Positions 10,101-18,125 of a stretch of DNA of 50,280 bases are shown here, piece after piece (the first letter of the stretch is position 1; each line of letters starts with the position of its first letter). The translations under genes were made by a program, and so were the position numbers. The notes under the pieces were generated by a model, which was given only the letters and a program-made list of their open reading frames with translations, searched no databases and was not told where the DNA came from. The stretch comes from Comamonadaceae bacterium (GTDB taxonomy: Bacteria > Pseudomonadota > Gammaproteobacteria > Burkholderiales > Burkholderiaceae_C): NCBI GenBank assembly GCA_947380945.1, contig CANCTD010000002.1:1-50280 (forward strand), read 5' to 3'.

Positions 10101-11565
10101 GAAACCTATTTATTCGCCCGTTCGGGAACCCAGCCCATCCCAGCGTGCGGGCATTCTATGCACCCGCTGGCAGGCGACCATGGTGTGGGCCCTGGCGCTG
10201 GGTGTGTACTGCGCGACGGCAGCCGCCCAGACCGAAGCCGAGCTGCAAACGCCGATGACCACGCTGGAGTCCGGCAGCCGCAAGGTTGCCACGCTCCAAG
10301 CGCCCGCCGAAATCTGGGACCGCATCCGCACCGGTTTTTCGATTCCCGATCTGGATACCGACCAGGTGCGCGACCGCGAAACCTGGTACGCCAGCCGCCC
10401 GGATTACCTCTACCGCATGACCGAGCGCTCGCGCAAATACCTGTTCCACATTGTTGAAGAACTGGAGCTGCGCGGCATGCCTACCGAATTGGCCTTGCTG
10501 CCCTTTGTGGAAAGCGCTTTCAACCCGCAGGCAGTGTCCTCGGCCAAAGCGGCCGGGATGTGGCAATTCATGCCGGCCACCGGCAAATCGTTTGAACTCA
10601 AGCAAAACGTGTTCCGTGACGACCGCCGGGACGTGCTGGCCAGTACGCGGGCGGCGCTGGATTACCTGCAAAGACTGCACGGCATGTTCGGCGATTGGCA
10701 CCTGGCGCTGGCCGCTTACAACTGGGGCGAAGGCAATGTGGGCCGCGCCATCGCCCGCAACCAGCAACGCGGGCTGGGAACCACCTACCTGGACTTGCCC
10801 ATGCCGGCGGAAACCCGGCTCTATGTGCCCAAACTGCAGGCCATCAAAAACATTGTTGCGCAACCGCAGGTTTTCAATTCGCAGCTTCCCGCCATCGGCA
10901 ACCACCCGTATTTCGCCAGCGTACCCATCAGCCGTGATATGGATGTGACGCTGGCAGCCAAACTGGCGCAGATACCGCTGGATGATTTCAAGGCGCTCAA
11001 CCCCTCGGCCAGCAAGCCCGTCATCCTGGCCGCCGGCATGCCGTACATCCTGCTTCCCTGGGACAACGCCGAAGTGTTTCAGGACAATCTGAACGGCTTT
11101 GCAGGTGCCCGTCTGGCGAGCTGGACGGTGTGGGTTGTTCCCCAAACCATGACCGTGGCGGCGGCGGCCAAACGTGCGGCCATGGGCGAGCAGCAGTTGC
11201 GCGAAATCAACGGCATCCCGGCGCGTATGTTGATCAAGGCGGGTTCGTCCCTGCTGGTGCCGCGCGGAGCGAAGCTGGAGCAGGATGTCACGGTCAAGGT
11301 GGCCGACAACGGGCAGTTGTCGCTGGCACCCGAAATCGTGCTCAAACGCATACTGGTCAAGGTCGGCAAGAAGGACACCATCGCCGCCATCGCCAGCCGC
11401 TACAAAACCACACCCGCCAACGTGGCGCAGTGGAACAAGTTCAGCGCCACAGCCAGCTTGAAGACCGGTCAGAAAATTGTGCTGTTTGTCCCGCTCAGCG
11501 CGGACAAGAAAAGCGGCAAGGAAAGAAAAACCGCCACCGCCCGGCGCGACAAAAAAGTGGGCTGA
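10099..11565 (+). CDS. mltD: MltD-like membrane-bound lytic murein transglycosylase with LysM region
   Basis: LPFVESAFNPQAVSSAKAAGMWQFMPATGKSF...LALAAYNWGEGNVGRAI; C-terminal LysM-like segments; start site uncertain (ORF open to 10060). Confidence 0.9.
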   Translation: MKPIYSPVREPSPSQRAGILCTRWQATMVWALALGVYCATAAAQTEAELQTPMTTLESGSRKVATLQAPAEIWDRIRTGFSIPDLDTDQVRDRETWYASRPDYLYRMTERSRKYLFHIVEELELRGMPTELALLPFVESAFNPQAVSSAKAAGMWQFMPATGKSFELKQNVFRDDRRDVLASTRAALDYLQRLHGMFGDWHLALAAYNWGEGNVGRAIARNQQRGLGTTYLDLPMPAETRLYVPKLQAIKNIVAQPQVFNSQLPAIGNHPYFASVPISRDMDVTLAAKLAQIPLDDFKALNPSASKPVILAAGMPYILLPWDNAEVFQDNLNGFAGARLASWTVWVVPQTMTVAAAAKRAAMGEQQLREINGIPARMLIKAGSSLLVPRGAKLEQDVTVKVADNGQLSLAPEIVLKRILVKVGKKDTIAAIASRYKTTPANVAQWNKFSATASLKTGQKIVLFVPLSADKKSGKERKTATARRDKKVG

Positions 11566-11579
11566 ACCCTGCGCGGCGC

Positions 11580-11990
11580 TCAGCCGCCGTTGTAGCCAAT
11601 AAGCAAGATCGCGATATTGGTCGCCAGCGCGCCCGTCCACACCAGGCTGCGGGCATTGGCCAGACCGCCCAGATACAAACCGATGTAGACCACCCGCAGG
11701 GTGATAAACAGCGCCGCCAGCAAATCAAGCCAGTTCTGGTTTGCGCCAAGTTGGTGGGCGATGATGACCGCGCCTATGAAAAATGGCAGGGCCTCAAAAC
11801 TATTGGCCTGCGCCGCATTGGCCCGTGCGCGCCAAGCGGTTTGCTGTGCGAGCCACGCGCGCGGGTTGCGGTTGTCATAGCCGCCTTCGCTGACTGCGGT
11901 AAAGCGACCCGACTTGGCAATACCGGCGCACACGATGGGCAGAAGCGCTGCGGCCAGCACGCACCAATAGGCCAAAGAAAAATGGGCCAT
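11580..11990 (-). CDS. MAPEG family membrane protein
   Basis: 136 aa, four predicted TMs; NRNPRAWLAQQTAWRARANAAQANSFEALPFF; GGAGG SD upstream. Confidence 0.85.
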   Translation of the reverse strand: MAHFSLAYWCVLAAALLPIVCAGIAKSGRFTAVSEGGYDNRNPRAWLAQQTAWRARANAAQANSFEALPFFIGAVIIAHQLGANQNWLDLLAALFITLRVVYIGLYLGGLANARSLVWTGALATNIAILLIGYNGG

Positions 11991-12013
11991 GTTTTTTTTC
12001 CTCCGGGTATGTA

Positions 12014-12622
12014 TCAGCGCCGGTCTACCAGCGCATGCGCAATGGTACCGAGATCCACATATTCGAGCTCGCTTCCCACCGGAACCCCGCGCGCCAGCCG
12101 TGTCGGGCGCAGGCCCCGTGCCTTCAAACCCTCGCTGATGACATGGGCGGTGGCCTCGCCCTCGGCGGTGAAGTTGGTTGCCAGAATCACCTCGCGCACG
12201 ACGCCGTCGCCCGCACGTGCAAACAAGGCTTCAATCCCAATGTCTTTGGGGCCTATGCCGTCCAGCGGACTGAGCTTGCCCATCAGCACAAAATACAAGC
12301 CCCGGTAGGCCTTGGTACGCTCCAGCGCCGCCTGGTCAGCCGGTGTTTCCACCACGCACAACAGCGTGGCGTCGCGCTGCGGATTGGCGCAGACCTCGCA
12401 CAGGCCCGATTGGGCAAAGGTGTTGCAACGCTGGCAATGCTGCACATGGTCCACCGCGTGGAGGAGCGCACGCCCGAGTTGCTGGGCCGCGCCACGGTCA
12501 TGCTGCAACAGGTGAAACGCCATGCGCTGCGCCGACTTCTGCCCTACGCCGGGCAGGCGGCGCAATGCGGCGATCAGTACCTCCAGCGCTGCGCCGTCGC
12601 CAGCCCCCGCGTGTGGCTCCAC
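12014..12622 (-). CDS. recR: Recombination protein RecR
   Basis: [20 protein letters not shown], CxxC zinc motif (CQRC..CEVC), Toprim region; dnaX-ybaB-recR order. Confidence 0.96.
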   Translation of the reverse strand: MEPHAGAGDGAALEVLIAALRRLPGVGQKSAQRMAFHLLQHDRGAAQQLGRALLHAVDHVQHCQRCNTFAQSGLCEVCANPQRDATLLCVVETPADQAALERTKAYRGLYFVLMGKLSPLDGIGPKDIGIEALFARAGDGVVREVILATNFTAEGEATAHVISEGLKARGLRPTRLARGVPVGSELEYVDLGTIAHALVDRR

Positions 12623-12623
12623 G

Positions 12624-12977
12624 TCAGAACGGCAGCTTCATGCCGCCCGGCAGGCTGGGCATACCGGCAGTGACCTTGCCCATCTTGGCGTTGCTGGTTT
12701 CCTCGACGGCGCGGGCGGCGGCATTGAATGCGGCTGCGACCAGGTCTTCGAGCATGTCCTTGTCATCAGCCAGCAGGCTGGGGTCAATCTGCACCCGCCG
12801 GACCTCGTGTTTGCAGGTCATGGTCACTTTGACCAGACCGGAGCCCGCTTCGCCGCTGACCTCGATGCTGCCCAACTCCTCCTGCGCGCGCTTCATGTTT
12901 TCCTGCATGGCCTGCGCCTGTTTCATGAGGCCGGCGAGTTGTCCTTTGTTGAACATGGAATTTTCCTTAGAGGTCAA
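12624..12977 (-). CDS. ybaB: YbaB/EbfC family nucleoid-associated protein
   Basis: [28 protein letters not shown]; first 6 residues possibly extra (Met at 12959). Confidence 0.94.
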   Translation of the reverse strand: MTSKENSMFNKGQLAGLMKQAQAMQENMKRAQEELGSIEVSGEAGSGLVKVTMTCKHEVRRVQIDPSLLADDKDMLEDLVAAAFNAAARAVEETSNAKMGKVTAGMPSLPGGMKLPF

Positions 12978-12989
12978 TAAAACGATAGG

Positions 12990-14939
12990 TCACAAGGGCT
13001 GGATGGAGCCGGGGACAATTTTCGCCCCAAACTCCTGCACCATGCGCTGCACAAACGGGTCGGACTCGATCAGGCGGCGTGCCGCGTCCAGACGGTTTTG
13101 GCTGGCGGCCTGGCTGCGGCGCACCGGGCAATCGCTGACGCGCCCGATTTCCACCACCAGGTCCACCGGGTAACCGGCCGCGCGCACGGCGGCCGTCAGC
13201 CGCTCGCGGCTGGAAGCCTGGTTAAGCGATTCGCGCTCCACCCGCAGCAGCCATTGGCCTTCGTCCCGGGCCATCAACTGCGACTGCAAGGCGAGCTCGC
13301 GCACCATGGCATTCACCGACCCGCTGTCCACCAGTGCTTGCACAACCCCAAACCAGAAAGCGCCCTCTTCGGTAGGCACCAGGGGTGCTGCGGCCGCCGG
13401 CTCGGGCGCTGCCGGGCTGGCGCTGCGCACCGGAATACCAATCAAGCGGGTGGGCGGCGCGGGTGCATGCGGCGCGGCAGTCACGGTCGCGGCGTCCGCT
13501 TCAGCGGCCGGCATGTCGGCAAACAGGTGCGCATCGCCTGCGGGGAGGGCCTCCAGCGCCTCCTCAGCCGGCCATGCCGCCTGCGGCCCGGCGTGCTTGT
13601 CGCGCTCCAGGTTCATTTCCTGCACTACCGGGTCGGCATCGTGCGCCGGATCAGGCGCGGCGGCAGCCCGGGCGGCCGGCGCGGTGTGCGGGGTGCCGGC
13701 TTGGTTTGCGGCGGCCGCATCCACGCCCGGCGCGCTGTCGCGCACCGGCACATGCCGCCCGGGCGGCGTAGGCGCTGCGCCGGGGGAACTATTCAGGCTT
13801 TTTTTTTCCTGCAAGGCGGCAGGCACGGCGCGCGCGGTAGCCGGCTTGAAGGCCAGAAGCCGCAGCAAGACCATGGTCAATGCGGCGTATTCATCCGGGG
13901 CCAGGCCCAAATCGGCACGCCCGTGCAGACACAGGCTGTACAGCAACTGCGTTTCATCGGCGGGCAGCAGTGCGGCGAGCTGGGCAATCCGCGCCGCATC
14001 GGGATCGCTGTCCTCGTCGGTACCGGGGGCGGCCACCTGGTACACCGCCATGCGCTGCAACACCGAGGCCATGTCTTCGAGGGCGGCAGCGGCGCTCAAC
14101 CCGTGTGCGCGCAAGACTTCGCACAGGCCGCACACGGCCGCACCATCGCCCTGGGCCAAAGCATCTAACAGCTGGAACACATAGGACTGGTCCACGCTGC
14201 CCAGCATCTGCCGCACCATCGCCTCTTCGATCCGGCCGGCGCCAAAAGCAATCGCCTGGTCGGTGAGACTGAGGGCGTCGCGCATGGAGCCGCGCGCCGC
14301 GCGCGCGAGCAGGCGCAAAGCCCCGGCATCGGAGTTGATGTGTTCGGCGGCCAAAACCGTCTGCAAATGTTCGCGCACGGTCTGCGGCGCCATAGGCCGC
14401 AGGCTGAACTGCAAACAACGCGAGAGCACGGTAACCGGTACTTTTTGCGGGTCGGTGGTGGCCAGCACAAATTTCAGGTAGTCCGGCGGCTCCTCCAGCG
14501 TCTTGAGCATGGCGTTGAAAGCGTGACCGGTGAGCATGTGCACCTCGTCGATCATGAAGACCTTGAAGCGCCCCTGCACCGGCTTGTACACCGATTGCTC
14601 CAGCAGGGATTGCATTTCGTCAACACTGCGGTTGGAGGCCGCGTCCAACTCGGTGTAGTCCACAAAACGCCCGCTGTCGATGTCCACACAGGCCTGGCAG
14701 ACCCCACAGGGCGTGGCGGTGATGCCGCCCTGCCCGTCAGCGCCTACGCAGTTGAGCGATTTGGCCAGTATCCGCGCCACGGTGGTTTTGCCCACGCCGC
14801 GCGTGCCGGTAAACAGGTAAGCATGGTGCAAACGCCCGGACGAGAGCGCATTGGACAGCGCCTGCACCACATGGCCCTGGCCCACCATTTCCGCGAAATT
14901 GCGCGGGCGGTATTTGCGGGCAAGCACAAGATAAGACAT
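12990..14939 (-). CDS. dnaX: DNA polymerase III subunits gamma/tau
   Basis: MSYLVLARKYRPRNFAEMVGQGHVVQALSNAL, GTRGVGKTTVARILAKSLNC, MLTGHAFNAMLKTLEEPP. Confidence 0.97.
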   Translation of the reverse strand: MSYLVLARKYRPRNFAEMVGQGHVVQALSNALSSGRLHHAYLFTGTRGVGKTTVARILAKSLNCVGADGQGGITATPCGVCQACVDIDSGRFVDYTELDAASNRSVDEMQSLLEQSVYKPVQGRFKVFMIDEVHMLTGHAFNAMLKTLEEPPDYLKFVLATTDPQKVPVTVLSRCLQFSLRPMAPQTVREHLQTVLAAEHINSDAGALRLLARAARGSMRDALSLTDQAIAFGAGRIEEAMVRQMLGSVDQSYVFQLLDALAQGDGAAVCGLCEVLRAHGLSAAAALEDMASVLQRMAVYQVAAPGTDEDSDPDAARIAQLAALLPADETQLLYSLCLHGRADLGLAPDEYAALTMVLLRLLAFKPATARAVPAALQEKKSLNSSPGAAPTPPGRHVPVRDSAPGVDAAAANQAGTPHTAPAARAAAAPDPAHDADPVVQEMNLERDKHAGPQAAWPAEEALEALPAGDAHLFADMPAAEADAATVTAAPHAPAPPTRLIGIPVRSASPAAPEPAAAAPLVPTEEGAFWFGVVQALVDSGSVNAMVRELALQSQLMARDEGQWLLRVERESLNQASSRERLTAAVRAAGYPVDLVVEIGRVSDCPVRRSQAASQNRLDAARRLIESDPFVQRMVQEFGAKIVPGSIQPL

Positions 14940-14991
14940 GGCAGGATTCTAAGAGCCGCACCCGTGCAGGCCGGGGCATACAATCGCCCTC

Positions 14992-15085
14992 GACGGGCCT
15001 TCCCGCATGGTGAAGCGGCCAACCGGGTCAGGTGGGGAACCAAGCAGCCCTAACTGCAGAGCCAGTGCCGGGGTCAAGGCTCGTC
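14992..15085 (+). ncRNA. ffs: SRP RNA (4.5S RNA, small type)
   Basis: Conserved domain-IV segment GGGTCAGGTGGGGAACCAAGCAGCCC; 10-bp terminal helix GACGGGCCTT / AAGGCTCGTC; TACAAT -10 at 14979-14984; T5 run downstream; located upstream of dnaX as in other bacteria. Confidence 0.92.
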
Positions 15086-15146
15086 ACCTTTTTCGCCCCT
15101 CGCCACATTGGTTGCGGGCCTCCACCCCCATCCGAGAGCCTGCGCC

Positions 15147-16064
15147 ATGCCATCCCCCACCGGCCGCCTGACCCCCCGCGCTGCGCTGCTGCTCAGCCTG
15201 GCACCGCTGTTCTGGGCGGGCAATGCGCTGGTCGGGCGCATGGTCCACACGCTGATTTCGCCCATGACGCTGAACTTCTTGCGCTGGACGCTGGCCGGCT
15301 TGCTGCTGCTGCCGCTGGCGCGATGGGTGCTGCGCAGCGACAGCGTTGTGTGGCCGCACTGGCGGCGCTACGCCTTGCTGGGCTTGCTGGGCGTGGGTTG
15401 CTACAACAGCTTCCAGTACCTGGCCCTGCAAACCTCCAGCCCGATCAATGTGACCCTGGTGGCATCGAGCACACCGGTTTTCATGCTCGCCATCGGCGTT
15501 TTGTTTTTCGGCCAACGCCTGCGCAAACAACAACTGGTCGGCGCGGCACTGTCGGTGCTGGGTGTGCTGCTGGTCTTGTGCAGGGGGGATATTTCCGCCC
15601 TGCTTCAGGTGGAACTGGTATGGGGCGATGTTTTTGTTCTGGTCGCTACCGCCTGCTGGGCGGGCTACAGCTGGCTCATCAGCGTGACCAAAGAGCCGGC
15701 TTCGGTGCGGGAGGACTGGGCGGCGTTTTTGCTGGCACAAATTGCCTTCGGCTTGTTCTGGTCGGGCAGCTTCACGGCCACCGAATGGCTGACCGGACAA
15801 GCCCATGTGGAGTGGGGCTTTGCGCTTGTCGCTGCTTTGGTCTACGTGGCCGTGTTTCCCGCTTTGCTGGCCTACCGCTGCTGGGGCTTGGGCATACAGG
15901 CCGCAGGGCCGAATATTGCCGGCTTTTTTGTGAACCTCACGCCGCTGTTTGCCGCCCTTTTGTCGGCGCTGGCGCTGGGCGAATGGCCGCAGTGGTACCA
16001 CATGGCGGCCTTCGGGCTGATCGTGGGAGGCATCGCGGTCTCCTCGCGCGCATCGCCTGCGTAA
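15147..16064 (+). CDS. DMT-superfamily (EamA) transporter
   Basis: Ten-TM-type hydrophobic protein, LAPLFWAGNALVGR...NFLRWTLAGLLLLPLA; Met at 15147 preferred over the upstream ORF start inside ffs. Confidence 0.88.
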   Translation: MPSPTGRLTPRAALLLSLAPLFWAGNALVGRMVHTLISPMTLNFLRWTLAGLLLLPLARWVLRSDSVVWPHWRRYALLGLLGVGCYNSFQYLALQTSSPINVTLVASSTPVFMLAIGVLFFGQRLRKQQLVGAALSVLGVLLVLCRGDISALLQVELVWGDVFVLVATACWAGYSWLISVTKEPASVREDWAAFLLAQIAFGLFWSGSFTATEWLTGQAHVEWGFALVAALVYVAVFPALLAYRCWGLGIQAAGPNIAGFFVNLTPLFAALLSALALGEWPQWYHMAAFGLIVGGIAVSSRASPA

Positions 16065-16103
16065 GCGGGCGCGCGGTTTGCGGGAGCGCGTCGTCCGCGC
16101 GGA

Positions 16104-16123
16104 GTGGGGCTGCGGGGCCCCAC
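16104..16123. other. 7-bp GC hairpin between convergent transcription units
   Basis: GTGGGGC TGCGGG GCCCCAC; no U-tract. Confidence 0.4.
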
Positions 16124-16137
16124 GCCAGCGCAGCAGC

Positions 16138-16224
16138 TTACTTCTTAGGCTTGTTGAACCAGTTCGCCAGCATGAAGAACAGGGCCAGGAACCACAAAAT
16201 CAACAGGATATGGTGAACTTTCAT
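16138..16224 (-). CDS. 28-aa single-TM microprotein downstream of pucC: MKVHHILLILWFLALFFMLANWFNKPKK
   Basis: Start overlaps pucC stop (ATGA); AAGGAGA SD with 6-nt spacing; hydrophobic core and basic C-terminus. Not in ORF track as an independent ORF. Confidence 0.75.
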   Translation of the reverse strand: MKVHHILLILWFLALFFMLANWFNKPKK

Positions 16225-17615
16225 GCAGACTCTCCTTGAAAAAGGGCGGGATGGGAAGGGGAACGTAACAGGGGAAACATGGCCACCATGGTGACCAGCA
16301 GCAGGACAACTTCCAGCGCATACACCGACAGATAACCCGTGACCGAGTTGCTCACGTGGGCAACCAGGTCGCGCATGATACCGCCCCAGGCTACGGCAAC
16401 GCCGGCGGCAGTGGCCTGCACCGCGCCCCAAGCGCCCAAGGCCAAGCCGGCCTGTTCTTTGGGTGCCAGATTCATGGTGGCGGTGAGTGTTCCATGGCCG
16501 AAGATGCCGGCGCCAAAGCCGATCAACAAGGTGCCCACGACAAACATCCAGGTTGCGCCACTCAGCGCCGACCCGATAAGGAGCAAAAAGGCAGGAATAC
16601 CGATGTAGGTGCCCCAGATCGCCATGCGGAATGGATCAAAGCCCCGGCTCAAAATGCGCGAAGCCCAGGCAAAGCCTGCCAAACCGCCCACGGCCAATGT
16701 GGCCGTCAAGGCGGTTGTCATACCCACGGACAAACCCAGAATCTCGCCGCCGAATGGCTCAAGCAGCACATCTTCCATGGTGAAAGCCATGGTCCCCAGC
16801 CCCACGGCGACCAAACGCCGTTTGGCAAGGTCCCCTTCCGTAAAACGTCGCCATGCCTGGGCAAAGTCCTGCTCGGCTTGCGCCGGCGCCGGTCGGGATG
16901 CGCCAATGGTTTCCTGCTTCCAAACGGCAATGCCGTTGAGCACCATGGTGAACACTGCCGCCCCCTGGATTACCTCAATCAGCGCGCCGGGGCTGAATTC
17001 GCGCAGCCAGTAACCAAACAACAAGGCGCTGACAACCATGCCGGCCAGCAGCATGACGTACATCAGGCCCACCACTTTGGGCTGATCTTCCACAGGGGCC
17101 AGGTCGGTCGCCAGCGCCAGGCCGGCTGTTTGTGTGGTGTGCAAACCGGCACCCACGAGCAAAAAGGCCAGGCCAGCAGCCAACTGCCCGACCCAGGCCG
17201 GTACGCTCGCCGACTGGCCGGCACCGGCCAGCACCAGCAGGGCGAAGGGCATGATGGCCAGCCCGCCAAATTGGACCAGACTGCCCATCCAGATATATGG
17301 AACACGCCGCCAGCCGATAGCCGATACATGCCGGTCGGAGCGGAATCCGATGAGCGCGCGAAACGGGGCAAATACCAGCGGCATGGCAACCATCACACCC
17401 ACCAGGGATGCGGGCACCTTCAACTCGACAATCATCACGCGGTTGAGTGTGCCGATCAACAGCACCAGGGCCATGCCGACCGAGACCTGAAACAGGGCCA
17501 GGCGCATCAGGCGACCCAGCGGCAAATCGTCCGACGCGACGTCAGCAAAGGGCAGCAAACGCACCCACCAGGGCGGCTGCGGCTTGAACGAAGCGTCTTG
17601 GGTCAAGGTGCGCAT
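16221..17615 (-). CDS. pucC: PucC-family (BCD) light-harvesting complex assembly / MFS-like protein
   Basis: LPFADVASDDLPLGRLMRLALFQVSVGMALVLLIGTLNRVMIVEL; APFRALIGFRSD; directly downstream of pucBA. Confidence 0.92.
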   Translation of the reverse strand: MRTLTQDASFKPQPPWWVRLLPFADVASDDLPLGRLMRLALFQVSVGMALVLLIGTLNRVMIVELKVPASLVGVMVAMPLVFAPFRALIGFRSDRHVSAIGWRRVPYIWMGSLVQFGGLAIMPFALLVLAGAGQSASVPAWVGQLAAGLAFLLVGAGLHTTQTAGLALATDLAPVEDQPKVVGLMYVMLLAGMVVSALLFGYWLREFSPGALIEVIQGAAVFTMVLNGIAVWKQETIGASRPAPAQAEQDFAQAWRRFTEGDLAKRRLVAVGLGTMAFTMEDVLLEPFGGEILGLSVGMTTALTATLAVGGLAGFAWASRILSRGFDPFRMAIWGTYIGIPAFLLLIGSALSGATWMFVVGTLLIGFGAGIFGHGTLTATMNLAPKEQAGLALGAWGAVQATAAGVAVAWGGIMRDLVAHVSNSVTGYLSVYALEVVLLLVTMVAMFPLLRSPSHPALFQGESA

Positions 17616-17616
17616 A

Positions 17617-17651
17617 CGAAAAATGGACCGGGAACAAGTCCCCGGTCCATT
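17617..17651 (-). terminator. Intercistronic terminator/attenuator-like hairpin between pucA and pucC
   Basis: 11-bp perfect stem AATGGACCGGG / CCCGGTCCATT (arms 17622-17632 and 17641-17651) followed on the minus strand by T5. Confidence 0.75.
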
Positions 17652-17657
17652 AGGAAA

Positions 17658-17679
17658 GGCATAAACCGAAGCTTATGCC
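17658..17679 (-). other. cUUCGg tetraloop hairpin immediately 3' of pucA stop
   Basis: RNA GGCAUAAGC-UUCG-GUUUAUGCC, 9 bp (one G-U). Confidence 0.75.
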
Positions 17680-17681
17680 GT

Positions 17682-17873
17682 TCAGGCCGAATCAATCGGC
17701 ATTTGAACCACGACTGCCGCCGTTGCTCCCTTGCCGTTGAGAAAGCCTTTCACCCACGTGGTGTTCAACGTGATCGCCAGATGCACCGAGAACGATGCAA
17801 TGGCAACAGCAGCGATGAAGATGGGAATTCCAACCGTAGGTTTAACCACGGTCCAAAGTTTTCCATAAATCAT
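17682..17873 (-). CDS. pucA: Light-harvesting complex 2 alpha polypeptide
   Basis: MIYGKLWTVVKPTVGIPIFIAAVAIASFSVHLAITLNTTWVKGFLNGK; TM with BChl-binding His. Confidence 0.96.
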   Translation of the reverse strand: MIYGKLWTVVKPTVGIPIFIAAVAIASFSVHLAITLNTTWVKGFLNGKGATAAVVVQMPIDSA

Positions 17874-17885
17874 GTTGCTCTCCTT

Positions 17886-18032
17886 TTACTTGAGCCAAGG
17901 GGAATAGATGTACGCCAGCAAATGGGCCAAGGCAGCAATCATTCCGAAGATTTGCGTGCCTTGAATCAGGTGCCGGTGTATTTCTTCCGATTGGGCGTCG
18001 GTCAGGCCGGTTGGCCCTACGCTATCTGACAT
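17886..18032 (-). CDS. pucB: Light-harvesting complex 2 beta polypeptide (48 aa)
   Basis: Hand translation MSDSVGPTGLTDAQSEEIHRHLIQGTQIFGMIAALAHLLAYIYSPWLK*; absent from ORF track because short. Confidence 0.96.
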   Translation of the reverse strand: MSDSVGPTGLTDAQSEEIHRHLIQGTQIFGMIAALAHLLAYIYSPWLK

Positions 18033-18061
18033 AGTTCTGACTCCTCAATAGACCTACACGT

Positions 18062-18107
18062 CCGTGCTGTACCCGCACGGGGGGTTTACGGCCCCCATGA
18101 CCGTAAA
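18062..18107 (-). promoter_or_regulatory. Two stem-loops in the predicted puc 5' UTR
   Basis: CCGTGC...GCACGG (18062-18080) and TTTACGG...CCGTAAA (18085-18107). Confidence 0.5.
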
Positions 18108-18125
18108 TCTTTTACCTGGTTTCAG

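Noticed and set aside
15032-16216. 394-aa plus-strand ORF over ffs and the transporter gene
   Set aside because: Out of frame with the EamA protein and starts inside the SRP RNA.
16138-16431. 97-aa form of the microprotein ORF
   Set aside because: Upstream 69 residues are out-of-frame pucC sequence; only the 28-aa form has an SD and sensible hydrophobicity.
16356-18029. 557-aa plus-strand ORF antisense to pucC/pucA/pucB
   Set aside because: Low-complexity Gln/Gly/His/Arg composition; opposite strand holds the recognisable puc genes.
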